22,386 nucleotides of DNA from NCBI GenBank assembly GCA_015490435.1, contig WFXV01000114.1:1-22386 (forward strand). Direction: 5' to 3'. Made by a program: the position numbers and the translations under genes. The notes beneath the pieces were generated by a model, which searched no databases, was not told the DNA's origin, and was given only the letters and a program-made list of their open reading frames with translations. This document shows, piece by piece, positions 12,710 to 20,077 of this stretch (position 1 is its first letter; each line of letters begins with the position of its first letter). The stretch comes from Thermaceae bacterium. GTDB lineage: Bacteria > Deinococcota > Deinococci > Deinococcales > Marinithermaceae.

Positions 12710-13270
12710 ATGCCGAGCTACGACGACGCCCTTCGCCTGATGCACGAGTGGACCGAGTCCGAGGCCCTGCGCCGCCACATGTACGCGGTCGAGGCGGTGA
12801 TGCGCGCCTACGCCAAGAAGTTCGGCGAAGACGAGGAGACCTGGGCGATCGCCGGGTTGCTCCACGACTTCGACTACGAGCGCTACCCCGACGAGCACCC
12901 CAAGGTGGGGGCGAAGGTGCTCGAGGAAAAGGGCTACCCGCCGGAGATCGTCCGGGCCGTTTTGGCCCACGCCCCGGAGCGCTCCGGGGTCGAGCCCGAG
13001 AGCCTCCTCGAGCGGGCGCTTTTCGCCTCCGACGAGATCACCGGCCTGGTCACCGCCGCGGTCTACGTGCGCCCCGACCGGAGTATCCACTCGCTCACGG
13101 TGAAAAGCCTCAAGAAGAAGTTCAAGGATAAATCGTTCGCCCGCGGGGTGGACCGGGAGGTCCTGAAGCGGGGCGCGGAGCTTCTCGGCGTGGATCTTTG
13201 GGAGCACGCCGCCTTCGTGATCGAGGCGATGCAAAAGGACGCCGAGCGGCTCGGCCTTGCCGGGGCGTAG
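12710..13270 (+). CDS. HD-domain phosphohydrolase
   Basis: The 186-aa cytosolic protein is built around one HD domain. RRHMYAVEAVMRAYA gives the first His (23). AIAGLLHDFDYERYP gives the HD pair (His52, Asp53). Further ligand-type residues are His63 in DEHPKVGAKVL and the His of LAHAPERSG, and ASDEITGL holds the late Asp. Such HDIG-type proteins hydrolyse phosphomonoesters or phosphodiesters of nucleotides; the substrate is unknown. The length fits the stand-alone HDIG group. The start is placed by TAGACT, six bases, ATG. No sensor or second catalytic domain is present. Confidence 0.9.
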   Translation: MPSYDDALRLMHEWTESEALRRHMYAVEAVMRAYAKKFGEDEETWAIAGLLHDFDYERYPDEHPKVGAKVLEEKGYPPEIVRAVLAHAPERSGVEPESLLERALFASDEITGLVTAAVYVRPDRSIHSLTVKSLKKKFKDKSFARGVDREVLKRGAELLGVDLWEHAAFVIEAMQKDAERLGLAGA

Positions 13271-13302
13271 ACCGGGCCACATTCTTCCTCGTGAAGGCCC
13301 GC

Positions 13303-13308
13303 TATCCT
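13303..13308 (+). promoter_or_regulatory. Candidate -10 of the copper operon
   Basis: TATCCT lies just upstream of the large dyad at 13312-13340, so the transcription start would fall at the edge of or inside that dyad, a repressor position. No strong -35 is visible at 17 bases. Confidence 0.4.
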
Positions 13309-13311
13309 GAC

Positions 13312-13340
13312 CCTACCCCTCCCCCCGGGGGAGGGGTAGG
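13312..13340. promoter_or_regulatory. Probable CsoR operator: perfect GC-rich dyad before copZ
   Basis: The arms CCTACCCCTCCCCC (13312-13325) and GGGGGAGGGGTAGG (13327-13340) are perfect complements around a single C. CsoR-family repressors bind dyads of TACCCC/GGGGTA type with G/C-rich centres, which fits closely. The right arm runs into the AGGAGG ribosome binding site of copZ (13338-13343), so an RNA hairpin could also hide that site. Confidence 0.75.
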
Positions 13341-13352
13341 AGGGAGGCTAGG

Positions 13353-13562
13353 ATGCGGGTTCGGATCGAGGGCATGAGCTGCGCCCACTGCGTCATGGCG
13401 GTGAAGAAGGCGCTTTCCCAGCTCGCTGGCGTGGAGCGGGTGGTCGAGGTGAGCCTGGATCGGGGCGAGGCGGTGATCGAGGGGCGGCCCGACCCGGCGG
13501 CCCTCCGCGCGGCCCTAGAGGCCGAGGGCTACCGTCTCGCGAGTGTAGAGGGCGATGCCTAA
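13353..13562 (+). CDS. copZ: Copper chaperone, HMA domain
   Basis: The 69-aa cytosolic ferredoxin-like HMA protein carries Cu(I) to CopA. The metal site is MSCAHC (Cys10, Cys13) near the N-terminus, followed by VKKALSQLAGVERV and the usual EGYRL ending. It has an AGGAGG ribosome binding site nine bases before the ATG. It is the first gene of copZ-csoR-copA and overlaps csoR by eight bases. Induction by copper through CsoR is expected from the operator-like dyad upstream. Confidence 0.95.
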   Translation: MRVRIEGMSCAHCVMAVKKALSQLAGVERVVEVSLDRGEAVIEGRPDPAALRAALEAEGYRLASVEGDA

Positions 13563-13839
13563 GCACAAGCTCAGGCTCGATCCTGCGGTGCGGGAGGAGG
13601 CGCGACGCCGCCTCCTCTCGATCCGCGGCCACGTCGAGGGGATCCTCCGGATGCTCGAGTCGGAGGACGTCTACTGCGTGGACGTGCTGCGCCAGATCAA
13701 GGCCGTTCAGGGGGCGCTCGACCGGGTGGGCGAGCTGGTGCTCAAAAGCCACCTCAAGGACCACGTCGCCACCGCCCACGAGCGGGGGGACGTCGAGGCC
13801 CTGGTCGAGGAGCTGATGGAGGTGTTGAAGTACCGATGA
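13555..13839 (+). CDS. csoR: Copper-sensing repressor CsoR with Cys-His-His ligands
   Basis: The 94-aa all-helical repressor is of the CsoR/RcnR (DUF156) family. RLLSIRGHVEGILRMLE forms helix 1. The metal ligands line up with the Cys-x25-His-x4-Cys pattern of M. tuberculosis CsoR as Cys41 (YCVDVL), His66 (KSHLKDH) and His70, so the last Cys is replaced by His. I recall that the T. thermophilus protein, which represses a copZ-csoR-copA operon, also departs from Cys-His-Cys, but I could not check this. It should bind the dyad upstream of copZ and release it on Cu(I). The stop overlaps the copA ATG as ATGA. Confidence 0.93.
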   Translation: MPKHKLRLDPAVREEARRRLLSIRGHVEGILRMLESEDVYCVDVLRQIKAVQGALDRVGELVLKSHLKDHVATAHERGDVEALVEELMEVLKYR

Positions 13840-16250
13840 GCGCCGCCGAGGTGCCGGTTCGGGTGGAGGGGATGACCTGCGCCGCCTGCGTGCGGCGGGT
13901 CGAGCGGGCGCTTCAGGGCGCGCCCGGGGTGCTCGAGGCCCGGGTCAACCTGGCCACCGAGCAGGCGGTGGTGCGGGTCGCGCCCGACGCCTCGATCGAG
14001 GAGGTCCTCCGCCGCATCGAGGAGGCCGGCTACCGGCCGGTGGTCGAGCGCCTCACCTTCGGGGTCGAGGGGATGACCTGCGCTGCTTGCGTTCCCCGGG
14101 TGGAGCGGGCGCTCTCCCGGCTTCCGGGCGTGGTGGAGGCCGAGGTCAACCTGGCGAGCGGCCGGGCCTCGGTCCGCTACCTCCCCGACCTGGTGGGGCC
14201 CGGGGCGCTCTTCGAGGCGGTGCGCGAGGCCGGGTACACCCCGGTCGCCCTGGAGGACCGCGGCGACCCCCTGGCCCGGGCCCGGGAGCGGGAGCGGGCG
14301 GGCTTTCGCCGCGACCTCGCGCTCGCCTTCGCCCTCACCCTGCCGGTGGTCCTGGTGGCGATGGGGCGGATGCTCGCGCCGGGGCTCTTTGAGGCGCTGC
14401 CCGAGCGGTTTTGGCAGGGGCTCGAGGGGGCGTTCGCCTTCCCGGTGCTGGCCCTCGCCGGGCGGCGGTTTTTTGCCGGCGCCCTCGCCGAGCTCCGCCA
14501 CCGCGCCCCGGGGATGAACACCCTGGTGGCGCTGGGGGCGGGGAGCGCCTTCTTTTACTCGACGATCGCCGTCCTCTTCCCCCGCCTCTTCCCCCCGGGG
14601 GCGGCCCAGACCTACTTCGAGGCGGCGGCGGTGATCGTCACCCTGATCCTCCTCGGCAAGTACCTCGAGACCCTGGCCAAGGGGCGCACCCAGGCGGCGA
14701 TCCAGAGGCTCCTCGAGCTCAGGCCCAAGACCGCCCGGGTGCTCACCCCCGAGGGCGAGCGGGAGAAACCGGTCGAGGCCCTGGTCCCCGGCGATCGGGT
14801 CCGGGTGCGCCCCGGCGAGCGGATCCCCGCCGACGGGGTGGTGATCGAGGGCGAGAGCTACGTGGACGAGTCGATGCTCACCGGCGAACCGGTGCCGGTG
14901 AAGAAGGGCCCCGGCGACGAGGTGGTGGGCGGTACCCAGAACGCCCGGGGGAGCTTCGTGCTCGAGGTCACCCGCCCCGCCGAGGCCAGCTACCTGGCCC
15001 GCCTCGTCCGGCTGGTGGAGGAGGCCCAAGGGAAAAAGCCCCGCATCCAGGCCCTCGCCGACCGGATCGCCGCCGTCTTCGTGCCGGTGGTGGTGGCGAT
15101 CGCGCTGGTCTCCTTTGCCCTCTGGCTCCTCTTCGGCCCCGAGCCCCGGCTTTCCTACGCCTTCACCGCGGCGCTCTCGGTGCTCCTCATCGCCTGCCCC
15201 TGCGCCCTCGGGCTGGCCACGCCGGCGGCGGTGATGGTGGCCACCGGCCGGGCCGCCCGGCTCGGCGTGCTCTTCCGCAAGGGGGACGCCCTCGAGGCCC
15301 TCGCCCGGGCCCGGGCGGTGGTCTTCGACAAGACCGGCACCCTCACCGAGGGCCGGCCCGAGCTGGTGGCGGTCTGGACCGAGGGAATCGCGGAGGACGA
15401 GGCCCTTCGCCTCGCCGCCGCGCTCGAGGAAAAGAGCGAGCACCCGATCGCCGAGGCCATCGTTCGGGCGGCCCGGGAGCGGGGCCTTTCGCTCCCCTCG
15501 GTCGAGGCCTTCGAGGCGGTGCCCGGCCGCGGGGTGCGGGGCCGGGTCGAAGGGCGGGAGGTCTGGGTCGGCCGCGAGGAGGGGTTTTCCCTCTCCCCGG
15601 CGGCAGAGGAGGCGATCCGGGGCTTCGCCCGGGAGGCCTACACCCCTGTGGCGCTCGCGGTGGCTGGCCGGGTGGTGGCGGTCTTCGCCGTCGCCGACCG
15701 GGAAAAACCCACCGCCAGGGAGGCCGTGGGGGCGCTTGCTGCCCTCGGGCTTTCGGTCTACCTGCTCACCGGCGACCGGCGGGAAGTGGCCCTCGCGGTG
15801 GCCCGGCGGCTCGGCATCCCCGAGGGGCGGGTCTTCGCCGAGGTGCGCCCCGAGGGGAAGCTCGAGGTGGTGCGGGGGCTTCAGGAAAAGGGGCTCGGGG
15901 TCGCCTTCGTCGGCGACGGCCTCAACGACGCCCCCGCGCTCGCCGCCGCCGACGTGGGGATCGCGGTGGGGAGCGGCACCGACGTGGCGGTCGAGGCCGG
16001 GGACGTGGTGTTCGTCACCGGCGAGCCACGGGCGGTGGTGCGGGCGGTGCGGGTGGCCCGGCGGGCGCTAGCCACCATCTACGAGAACTTCTTCTGGGCC
16101 TTCGCCTATAACCTGCTCTTGATCCCGGTGGCGGCGGGCGCCCTCTACCCCTTCTTCGGGATCCTCCTCAGCCCGATGATGGCGGCCGGGGCGATGAGCC
16201 TCTCGAGCCTCTTCGTGCTTACGAACTCCCTGCGCCAGCGCGTATCCTGA
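13836..16250 (+). CDS. copA: Copper-translocating P1B-type ATPase
   Basis: The 804-aa inner-membrane pump exports Cu(I). Two N-terminal HMA domains carry GMTCAAC sites (Cys15/18 and Cys82/85). The membrane Cu path is CPC at 454-456. DKTGTLTEG holds the phosphorylated Asp498. HPIAEA has the nucleotide-binding His536 of P1B pumps. GDGLNDAPAL begins at 693. The actuator motif MLTGEPVPV is intact, and TM7/8 keep the YNLLLIPVAAG and MAAGAMSLSSLFVLTNSLR blocks typical of CopA rather than ZntA. The length is standard for a two-HMA CopA. It is translationally coupled to csoR and ends five bases before the metal-binding lipoprotein-like gene. Confidence 0.97.
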   Translation: MSAAEVPVRVEGMTCAACVRRVERALQGAPGVLEARVNLATEQAVVRVAPDASIEEVLRRIEEAGYRPVVERLTFGVEGMTCAACVPRVERALSRLPGVVEAEVNLASGRASVRYLPDLVGPGALFEAVREAGYTPVALEDRGDPLARARERERAGFRRDLALAFALTLPVVLVAMGRMLAPGLFEALPERFWQGLEGAFAFPVLALAGRRFFAGALAELRHRAPGMNTLVALGAGSAFFYSTIAVLFPRLFPPGAAQTYFEAAAVIVTLILLGKYLETLAKGRTQAAIQRLLELRPKTARVLTPEGEREKPVEALVPGDRVRVRPGERIPADGVVIEGESYVDESMLTGEPVPVKKGPGDEVVGGTQNARGSFVLEVTRPAEASYLARLVRLVEEAQGKKPRIQALADRIAAVFVPVVVAIALVSFALWLLFGPEPRLSYAFTAALSVLLIACPCALGLATPAAVMVATGRAARLGVLFRKGDALEALARARAVVFDKTGTLTEGRPELVAVWTEGIAEDEALRLAAALEEKSEHPIAEAIVRAARERGLSLPSVEAFEAVPGRGVRGRVEGREVWVGREEGFSLSPAAEEAIRGFAREAYTPVALAVAGRVVAVFAVADREKPTAREAVGALAALGLSVYLLTGDRREVALAVARRLGIPEGRVFAEVRPEGKLEVVRGLQEKGLGVAFVGDGLNDAPALAAADVGIAVGSGTDVAVEAGDVVFVTGEPRAVVRAVRVARRALATIYENFFWAFAYNLLLIPVAAGALYPFFGILLSPMMAAGAMSLSSLFVLTNSLRQRVS

Positions 16251-16255
16251 AGGGG

Positions 16256-17092
16256 ATGCGCGCCTTTTTGGCTATCTTCCTGTTCTTTGGCCTCGCCTAC
16301 GCCGAACGCCCGCTCTTAGTCGCCACCATTCCCCCCTACGCCGCCCTCGCCCGGGCGGTTTTGGGGGAGGGGTGGGAGGTGCGTTCGCTGGTGCCTCCGG
16401 GGGCGAACCCCCACGTCTACGCTCCCCGGCCGAGCGACCTGAAGGCGGTCCGCCAGGCCCGGCTGATCGTGCAGAACGGGCTCGGGCTCGACGACTGGCT
16501 GGTCGAGAAGCTGGTTCGTCCTTCGGGGACGAAGGCGCCGGTGGTGGTGGCGGCCGAGAGCGCGAAGGGCCTCGTCTTGCCGCTTCCAAACGGCAAGCCC
16601 GACCCCCACGTCTGGACCGATCCCCTGGCGATGAGCCTCTTCGTCTGCGACCTGGCGCGGGCCGCGGGGGCGCTGGACGCTGAGGGGGCGGAGGGCTACC
16701 TCGAGCGCGCCCGCGCGCTCAAAGCGAAGCTCCTCGCCTTTCTGGAGGAGGGGAAGGCAGAGGTGGCGGCGGCCCCCCACCGGGCCTTCGTCTCCTACAA
16801 GAACCCCTTCACCTACGTGGCCGCGCGTTTTGGGCTCGAGCGCGCCTTCATGATCGGCAAGACGCCCTCGGCCGAGCCCACCGCCCGGGAGCTCGTCGAG
16901 GCCCAAAAGGTGCTCGCCCGTCTCGGGCTCAAGGCGATCGTCGCCCCCTACCAGCTCCGCCGCGAGGCCGAGCGGGTGGCGAAGAACCTCGGGTTCCGGG
17001 CGGTCTACCTCGACCTTCTGAACGAGCAAGACCCCGACTACCTCGCCACCTGGCGGGCTAACCTGAAGGCGCTCCTCTCGGCGCTCAAGTGA
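16256..17092 (+). CDS. ZnuA/TroA-like metal-binding protein with altered site, in the copper operon
   Basis: The 278-aa cluster A-I periplasmic binding protein has a signal peptide (MRAFLAIFLFFGLAYA). His53 (ANPHVYAP) and His118 (DPHVWTDP) match the first two metal ligands. In the third position, where relatives read roughly YHDAFGYFA, this protein reads YKNPFTYVA, so Lys182 replaces the His. A C-terminal Asp is present in YLDLLNEQDP. The usual His-rich loop is absent. No ABC ATPase or permease gene is adjacent. The GAAGGGG ribosome binding site overlaps the copA stop and the gap is five bases, so it is cotranscribed with the copper genes. A periplasmic copper-binding role is a reasonable inference, but a scavenger for zinc or manganese is not excluded. 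Confidence 0.88.
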   Translation: MRAFLAIFLFFGLAYAERPLLVATIPPYAALARAVLGEGWEVRSLVPPGANPHVYAPRPSDLKAVRQARLIVQNGLGLDDWLVEKLVRPSGTKAPVVVAAESAKGLVLPLPNGKPDPHVWTDPLAMSLFVCDLARAAGALDAEGAEGYLERARALKAKLLAFLEEGKAEVAAAPHRAFVSYKNPFTYVAARFGLERAFMIGKTPSAEPTARELVEAQKVLARLGLKAIVAPYQLRREAERVAKNLGFRAVYLDLLNEQDPDYLATWRANLKALLSALK

Positions 17093-18590
17093 GTTCGTAG
17101 AGGGCACCGAACTTTTCCTCCAGGTAGCGGAGGAGCGGTCGCGCGCTCACTTGAGCGCCGGTGGCCCGCGCGATCAGCTCGGCGGGCGGGTAGCGGCGGC
17201 CGTGGCGGTGGACCTTCTCCCTCAGCCAGTTGAGCAGGGGGGCGAACGCGCCCTCGGCGAAGCGGGGCTCGAGCGCCCCGAGCTCCCTTTCCGCCGCCTC
17301 GAAGAGCTGGGCGGCGTAGACGTTGCCCAGGGTGTAGGTGGGGAAGTAGCCGAAGGCGCCCCCGGCCCAGTGGACGTCCTGCATCACCCCCTCGGCGTAG
17401 GTCTTCGGGACGACGCCGAGGTAGGCCTCCATCTTCTGGTTCCAGGCCTCGGGGAGGTCCTCGGGGGCGAGGGTGCCGCGGAAGAGGGCGAGCTCGAGCT
17501 CAAACCGGAGCAGGATGTGCAGGTTGTACGTCACCTCGTCGGCCTCGACCCGAATCAGCGAGGGCTTGACCTCGTTCACGGCGAAGACGAACTCGTCGAG
17601 GTCCACGTCGGAAAGCGCCGAGAAACGCGCCTTCGCCCGGGGAAAGTAGTGCGCCCAAAAGCCCCGGGAGCGCCCCACCCGGTTCTCCCACATCCGGGAC
17701 TGACTCTCGTGCACCCCAAGGCTCACCGACTCCCCGAGTGGCGTGCCCCAGTGCTCCTCGGGGAGCCCCTGCTCGTACATCGCGTGTCCGGCCTCGTGCA
17801 CCGAGCCGAAGAAGGCGGCGTTGAAGAAGTCCTCGAAGTAGCGGGTGGTGATCCGCACGTCGCCGGGGTGGATGCGGATCGCGAAGGGGTGGGCGGTCTC
17901 GTCGAGCCGGCCGGCCTCCATGTCGTAGCCGAGCTCGGGCAGGACCTCGAGGATGAAGGCCTCCTGGTCCGCCTTCGGGTAGTGGCGGTGGAGGATCTCG
18001 GTGCGCGGCTTTTTCGAGGCCTCCATGATCCGCCGCACCAGCCGGGTGGCGGGGCCCTTGAGCTCCTCAAAGAGGGGGACGAGGTCCCGGGTCCTGAGCC
18101 CCTCCTCGTAGTCCTCGAGCAGGGCGTCGTAGACCTCGTCCTCGTAGCCCACCGCCTCGGCGTAGGTCCGCTTGAGCTCGATGTTCTTCTTGAGGTGGGG
18201 GAGGAAGCCCTGCCAGTCGTCCTTCTTCCGGAGCTCGGCCCAGGCGCTCTCCCCCCGGCTCGCGGCCTCGGCGATCTCAGCGGCGAGCGACTCCGGGACC
18301 CGGGTCGCCCGCTCGTAGTCCCGCCGCCAGGCGCGGACGTTCGCGGCCACGTCGGGGTCTTCCATCAGGGCGGAATCCTCGATGGCATCGAGCAGCTCCC
18401 CGATCCGGGGGTCGGTGACCTTCTGGTGGAGGAGGCGGGAGAGGGTGGCGAAGGCGCGGGCCCGGTGGGGGTGGCCTTTCTTGGGGCTCTTGGTGCGGAG
18501 GTCCCAGCCCGCGAGGTTTCCGAAGGCGCCGAGGTAGGCGAGCTCGCGTCCGCGCTCGATGAGTTCCTGGTAGGCGGCTTTCGCGTCCAT
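17085..18590 (-). CDS. M32 (Taq-type) metallocarboxypeptidase
   Basis: The 501-aa cytosolic zinc carboxypeptidase removes C-terminal residues from peptides with broad specificity. The active-site HEAGH is at 265-269 (SVHEAGHAMYEQGLP). HESQSRMWENRVGR follows and supplies the third ligand region. HPFAIRIHPGDVRITTRY and DVHWAGGAFGYFPTYTLGN are the other M32 signatures. The length equals that of Thermus Taq carboxypeptidase. The start is fixed by TAGACT, GGGGAC, ATG on the minus strand, with no Shine-Dalgarno sequence. The stop overlaps the end of the metal-binding protein gene by eight bases. Confidence 0.97.
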   Translation of the reverse strand: MDAKAAYQELIERGRELAYLGAFGNLAGWDLRTKSPKKGHPHRARAFATLSRLLHQKVTDPRIGELLDAIEDSALMEDPDVAANVRAWRRDYERATRVPESLAAEIAEAASRGESAWAELRKKDDWQGFLPHLKKNIELKRTYAEAVGYEDEVYDALLEDYEEGLRTRDLVPLFEELKGPATRLVRRIMEASKKPRTEILHRHYPKADQEAFILEVLPELGYDMEAGRLDETAHPFAIRIHPGDVRITTRYFEDFFNAAFFGSVHEAGHAMYEQGLPEEHWGTPLGESVSLGVHESQSRMWENRVGRSRGFWAHYFPRAKARFSALSDVDLDEFVFAVNEVKPSLIRVEADEVTYNLHILLRFELELALFRGTLAPEDLPEAWNQKMEAYLGVVPKTYAEGVMQDVHWAGGAFGYFPTYTLGNVYAAQLFEAAERELGALEPRFAEGAFAPLLNWLREKVHRHGRRYPPAELIARATGAQVSARPLLRYLEEKFGALYELT

Positions 18591-18596
18591 GTCCCC

Positions 18597-18602
18597 AGTC
18601 TA
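18597..18602 (-). promoter_or_regulatory. -10 of the M32 gene (leaderless)
   Basis: TAGACT, six bases, ATG at 18590. The 15-base junction differs by one base from that of the HD-domain gene at 12698-12712. A candidate -35, CTGACC (minus strand, 18626-18621), lies 18 bases upstream. Confidence 0.65.
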
Positions 18603-18610
18603 GCTCGGGG

Positions 18611-18626
18611 CTGACCGGTGGGTCAG
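18611..18626. promoter_or_regulatory. Palindrome carrying the -35 elements of two divergent genes
   Basis: CTGACC (18611-18616), four bases, GGTCAG (18621-18626). On each strand CTGACC, sharing TGAC with TTGACA, lies at -35 distance from a -10 box: 16 bases from the ddl box and 18 from the M32 box. Each gene's -35 lies in the other's spacer, so RNA polymerase cannot serve both at once. Confidence 0.5.
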
Positions 18627-18632
18627 GTGGGG

Positions 18633-18638
18633 TATGCT
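18633..18638 (+). promoter_or_regulatory. -10 of ddl (leaderless)
   Basis: TATGCT, six bases, ATG at 18645. The -35 candidate CTGACC is 16 bases upstream. The frame is open further back to an ATG at 18618, but that start would place codons over the promoter. Confidence 0.6.
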
Positions 18639-18644
18639 CGACCC

Positions 18645-19619
18645 ATGGCGGGTCTTCGGGTTCTGGTCCTGGCCGGCGGGCGCTCCGCCGAGCACGAGGT
18701 CTCGCTCAAGTCGGCCGAGGGGGTCCTGGAGGCCGCCCCCTTCGACGCCGAGCTCGCGGTGATCGCCAAGGACGGGCGCTGGCTGCTCGGGGACGAGGCC
18801 CTTTCCGCCCTCGAGGCGGGGGTGGCGGAAAACGGGGTCTACTCCTTTCCCCCGCCGGTGCGCTGGCAAGAGTATGACGCGATCTTCCCCCTCCTCCACG
18901 GCCGCTACGGCGAGGACGGGACGATCCAGGGGTTCTTCGAGCTCCTCGGGGTCCCCTACGTCGGCGCCGGGGTGGCGGCGAGCGCGGTGGCGATGGACAA
19001 GGACTTCACCAAGCGGGTCCTCGCCGCCGAGGGGGTCCGGGTGGTGCCCTGGGCGGTGGTGCGAAAAGGGGAGATGCCCCTCGTACCCTTCGACCCGCCC
19101 TACTTCGTGAAGCCCGCGAACACCGGGAGCTCGGTGGGAATCCGCCGGGTCGAGCGGATGCTCGACCTCGACCGGGCCCTCGAGGAGGCCTTCCGCTACG
19201 ACGAGAAGGCGGTGGTGGAAAAGGCCCTTCTTGGGGTGCGGGAGCTCGAGGTCGGCGTCCTCGGCAACGACCGGCCCGAGGCCAGCGTGGTCGGCGAGAT
19301 CCGCTACCAGGCCGAGTTCTATGACTACGAGACCAAGTACGTCCCCGGCCGGGCGGAGCTCGTCATCCCCGCGAGCCTCGACCCCGGTACCCAGGAGACC
19401 GTGGAGGAGCTCGCGATCAAGGCCTACAAGGCGATCGGGGTGCGGGGGATGGCCCGGGTGGACTTCTTCCTCACCGAGGACGGGGAGCTCTACCTGAACG
19501 AGCTCAACACCCTGCCCGGCTTCACCCCGACGAGCATGTTCCCCCGGCTCTGGCAGGCGAGCGGGGTTTCCTACCCCGAGCTCCTTATGCGCCTGGTGGA
19601 GCTCGCCCGCGCGCGATGA
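18645..19619 (+). CDS. ddl: D-alanine--D-alanine ligase
   Basis: Ddl makes D-Ala-D-Ala for peptidoglycan, using ATP, in the cytosol. The product is 324 aa from the ATG at 18645. LAGGRSAEHEVSLKSA (9-24) is the N-terminal signature. HGRYGEDGTIQGFFE follows, and VAMDKDFTKRVL leads into the ATP-grasp domain. The ATP-grasp part has FVKPANTGSSVGI, ELEVGVLG, and the C-terminal metal and substrate block LYLNELNTLPGFTPTSMFP. All key residues look intact. An upstream ATG at 18618 would add nine residues but lies over the promoter, and the added residues do not resemble the family. The next gene starts in the stop codon (ATGA). Confidence 0.97.
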   Translation: MAGLRVLVLAGGRSAEHEVSLKSAEGVLEAAPFDAELAVIAKDGRWLLGDEALSALEAGVAENGVYSFPPPVRWQEYDAIFPLLHGRYGEDGTIQGFFELLGVPYVGAGVAASAVAMDKDFTKRVLAAEGVRVVPWAVVRKGEMPLVPFDPPYFVKPANTGSSVGIRRVERMLDLDRALEEAFRYDEKAVVEKALLGVRELEVGVLGNDRPEASVVGEIRYQAEFYDYETKYVPGRAELVIPASLDPGTQETVEELAIKAYKAIGVRGMARVDFFLTEDGELYLNELNTLPGFTPTSMFPRLWQASGVSYPELLMRLVELARAR

Positions 19620-20077
19620 ACGCCGGCGCCCTCTACGCCCTGCTCCCCGCCCTGCTTGCCCCGCTCTTCCGCGGCCTTGCGGACTATCTCGCGCTCGACG
19701 CCGCGGGGATCACCGAACCCCTCTCCGCCCTGGCCCGGAGCCTGCCCGCCCTGGCCCTCTTTTGGGGCTGGTCCCGCGAGGACTTCCAAAGGCCCCTTTT
19801 GCTCCCCCTCTACGGCGCCTACGCCGGGGCGGTGCTCGACGAGCGCGGGGTTTTCGGGGCGCTCGCGGGGGTGCTCCTCGGCCTTTTGCTCCTGCCCTTT
19901 CGCCGCGTGCCCTCGAAATACCGCTTCTGGGCGGCGGTGCTCTACGTTGCCCTCGCCGCCTTTCTCTTCACCGCCGGCCTGATCCTGCTCGGGGTCGAGA
20001 CCGGCTGGATTTTGCCGCTCGTCCTCCTGCTCGCGGGGTTCTTGGAGCCCGCCTTCCCCGGCACCGCCTCGGATTAG
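19616..20077 (+). CDS. Integral membrane protein of unknown function
   Basis: The 153-aa, very hydrophobic protein has about four membrane helices, including ALAGVLLGLLLLPF, FWAAVLYVALAAFLFTAGLILLG and WILPLVLLLAGFLEPAF. No conserved motif is recognised. The ATG overlaps the ddl stop as ATGA, so translation is coupled to ddl and an envelope-related role is possible. It converges on the ZIP gene: their ends overlap by four bases (TTAG). Codon use matches the rest of the contig. Confidence 0.75.
   Translation: MNAGALYALLPALLAPLFRGLADYLALDAAGITEPLSALARSLPALALFWGWSREDFQRPLLLPLYGAYAGAVLDERGVFGALAGVLLGLLLLPFRRVPSKYRFWAAVLYVALAAFLFTAGLILLGVETGWILPLVLLLAGFLEPAFPGTASD

Noticed and set aside
12679..12711. 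ATG 12711 as the TRIC-family start
   Set aside because: It would overlap the HD gene start and add residues unlike the family. GTG 12678 leads directly into the family-typical N-terminus.
18618..18644. Nine extra N-terminal codons for ddl from ATG 18618
   Set aside because: They would lie across the -35/-10 region, and the family signature begins right after the ATG at 18645.
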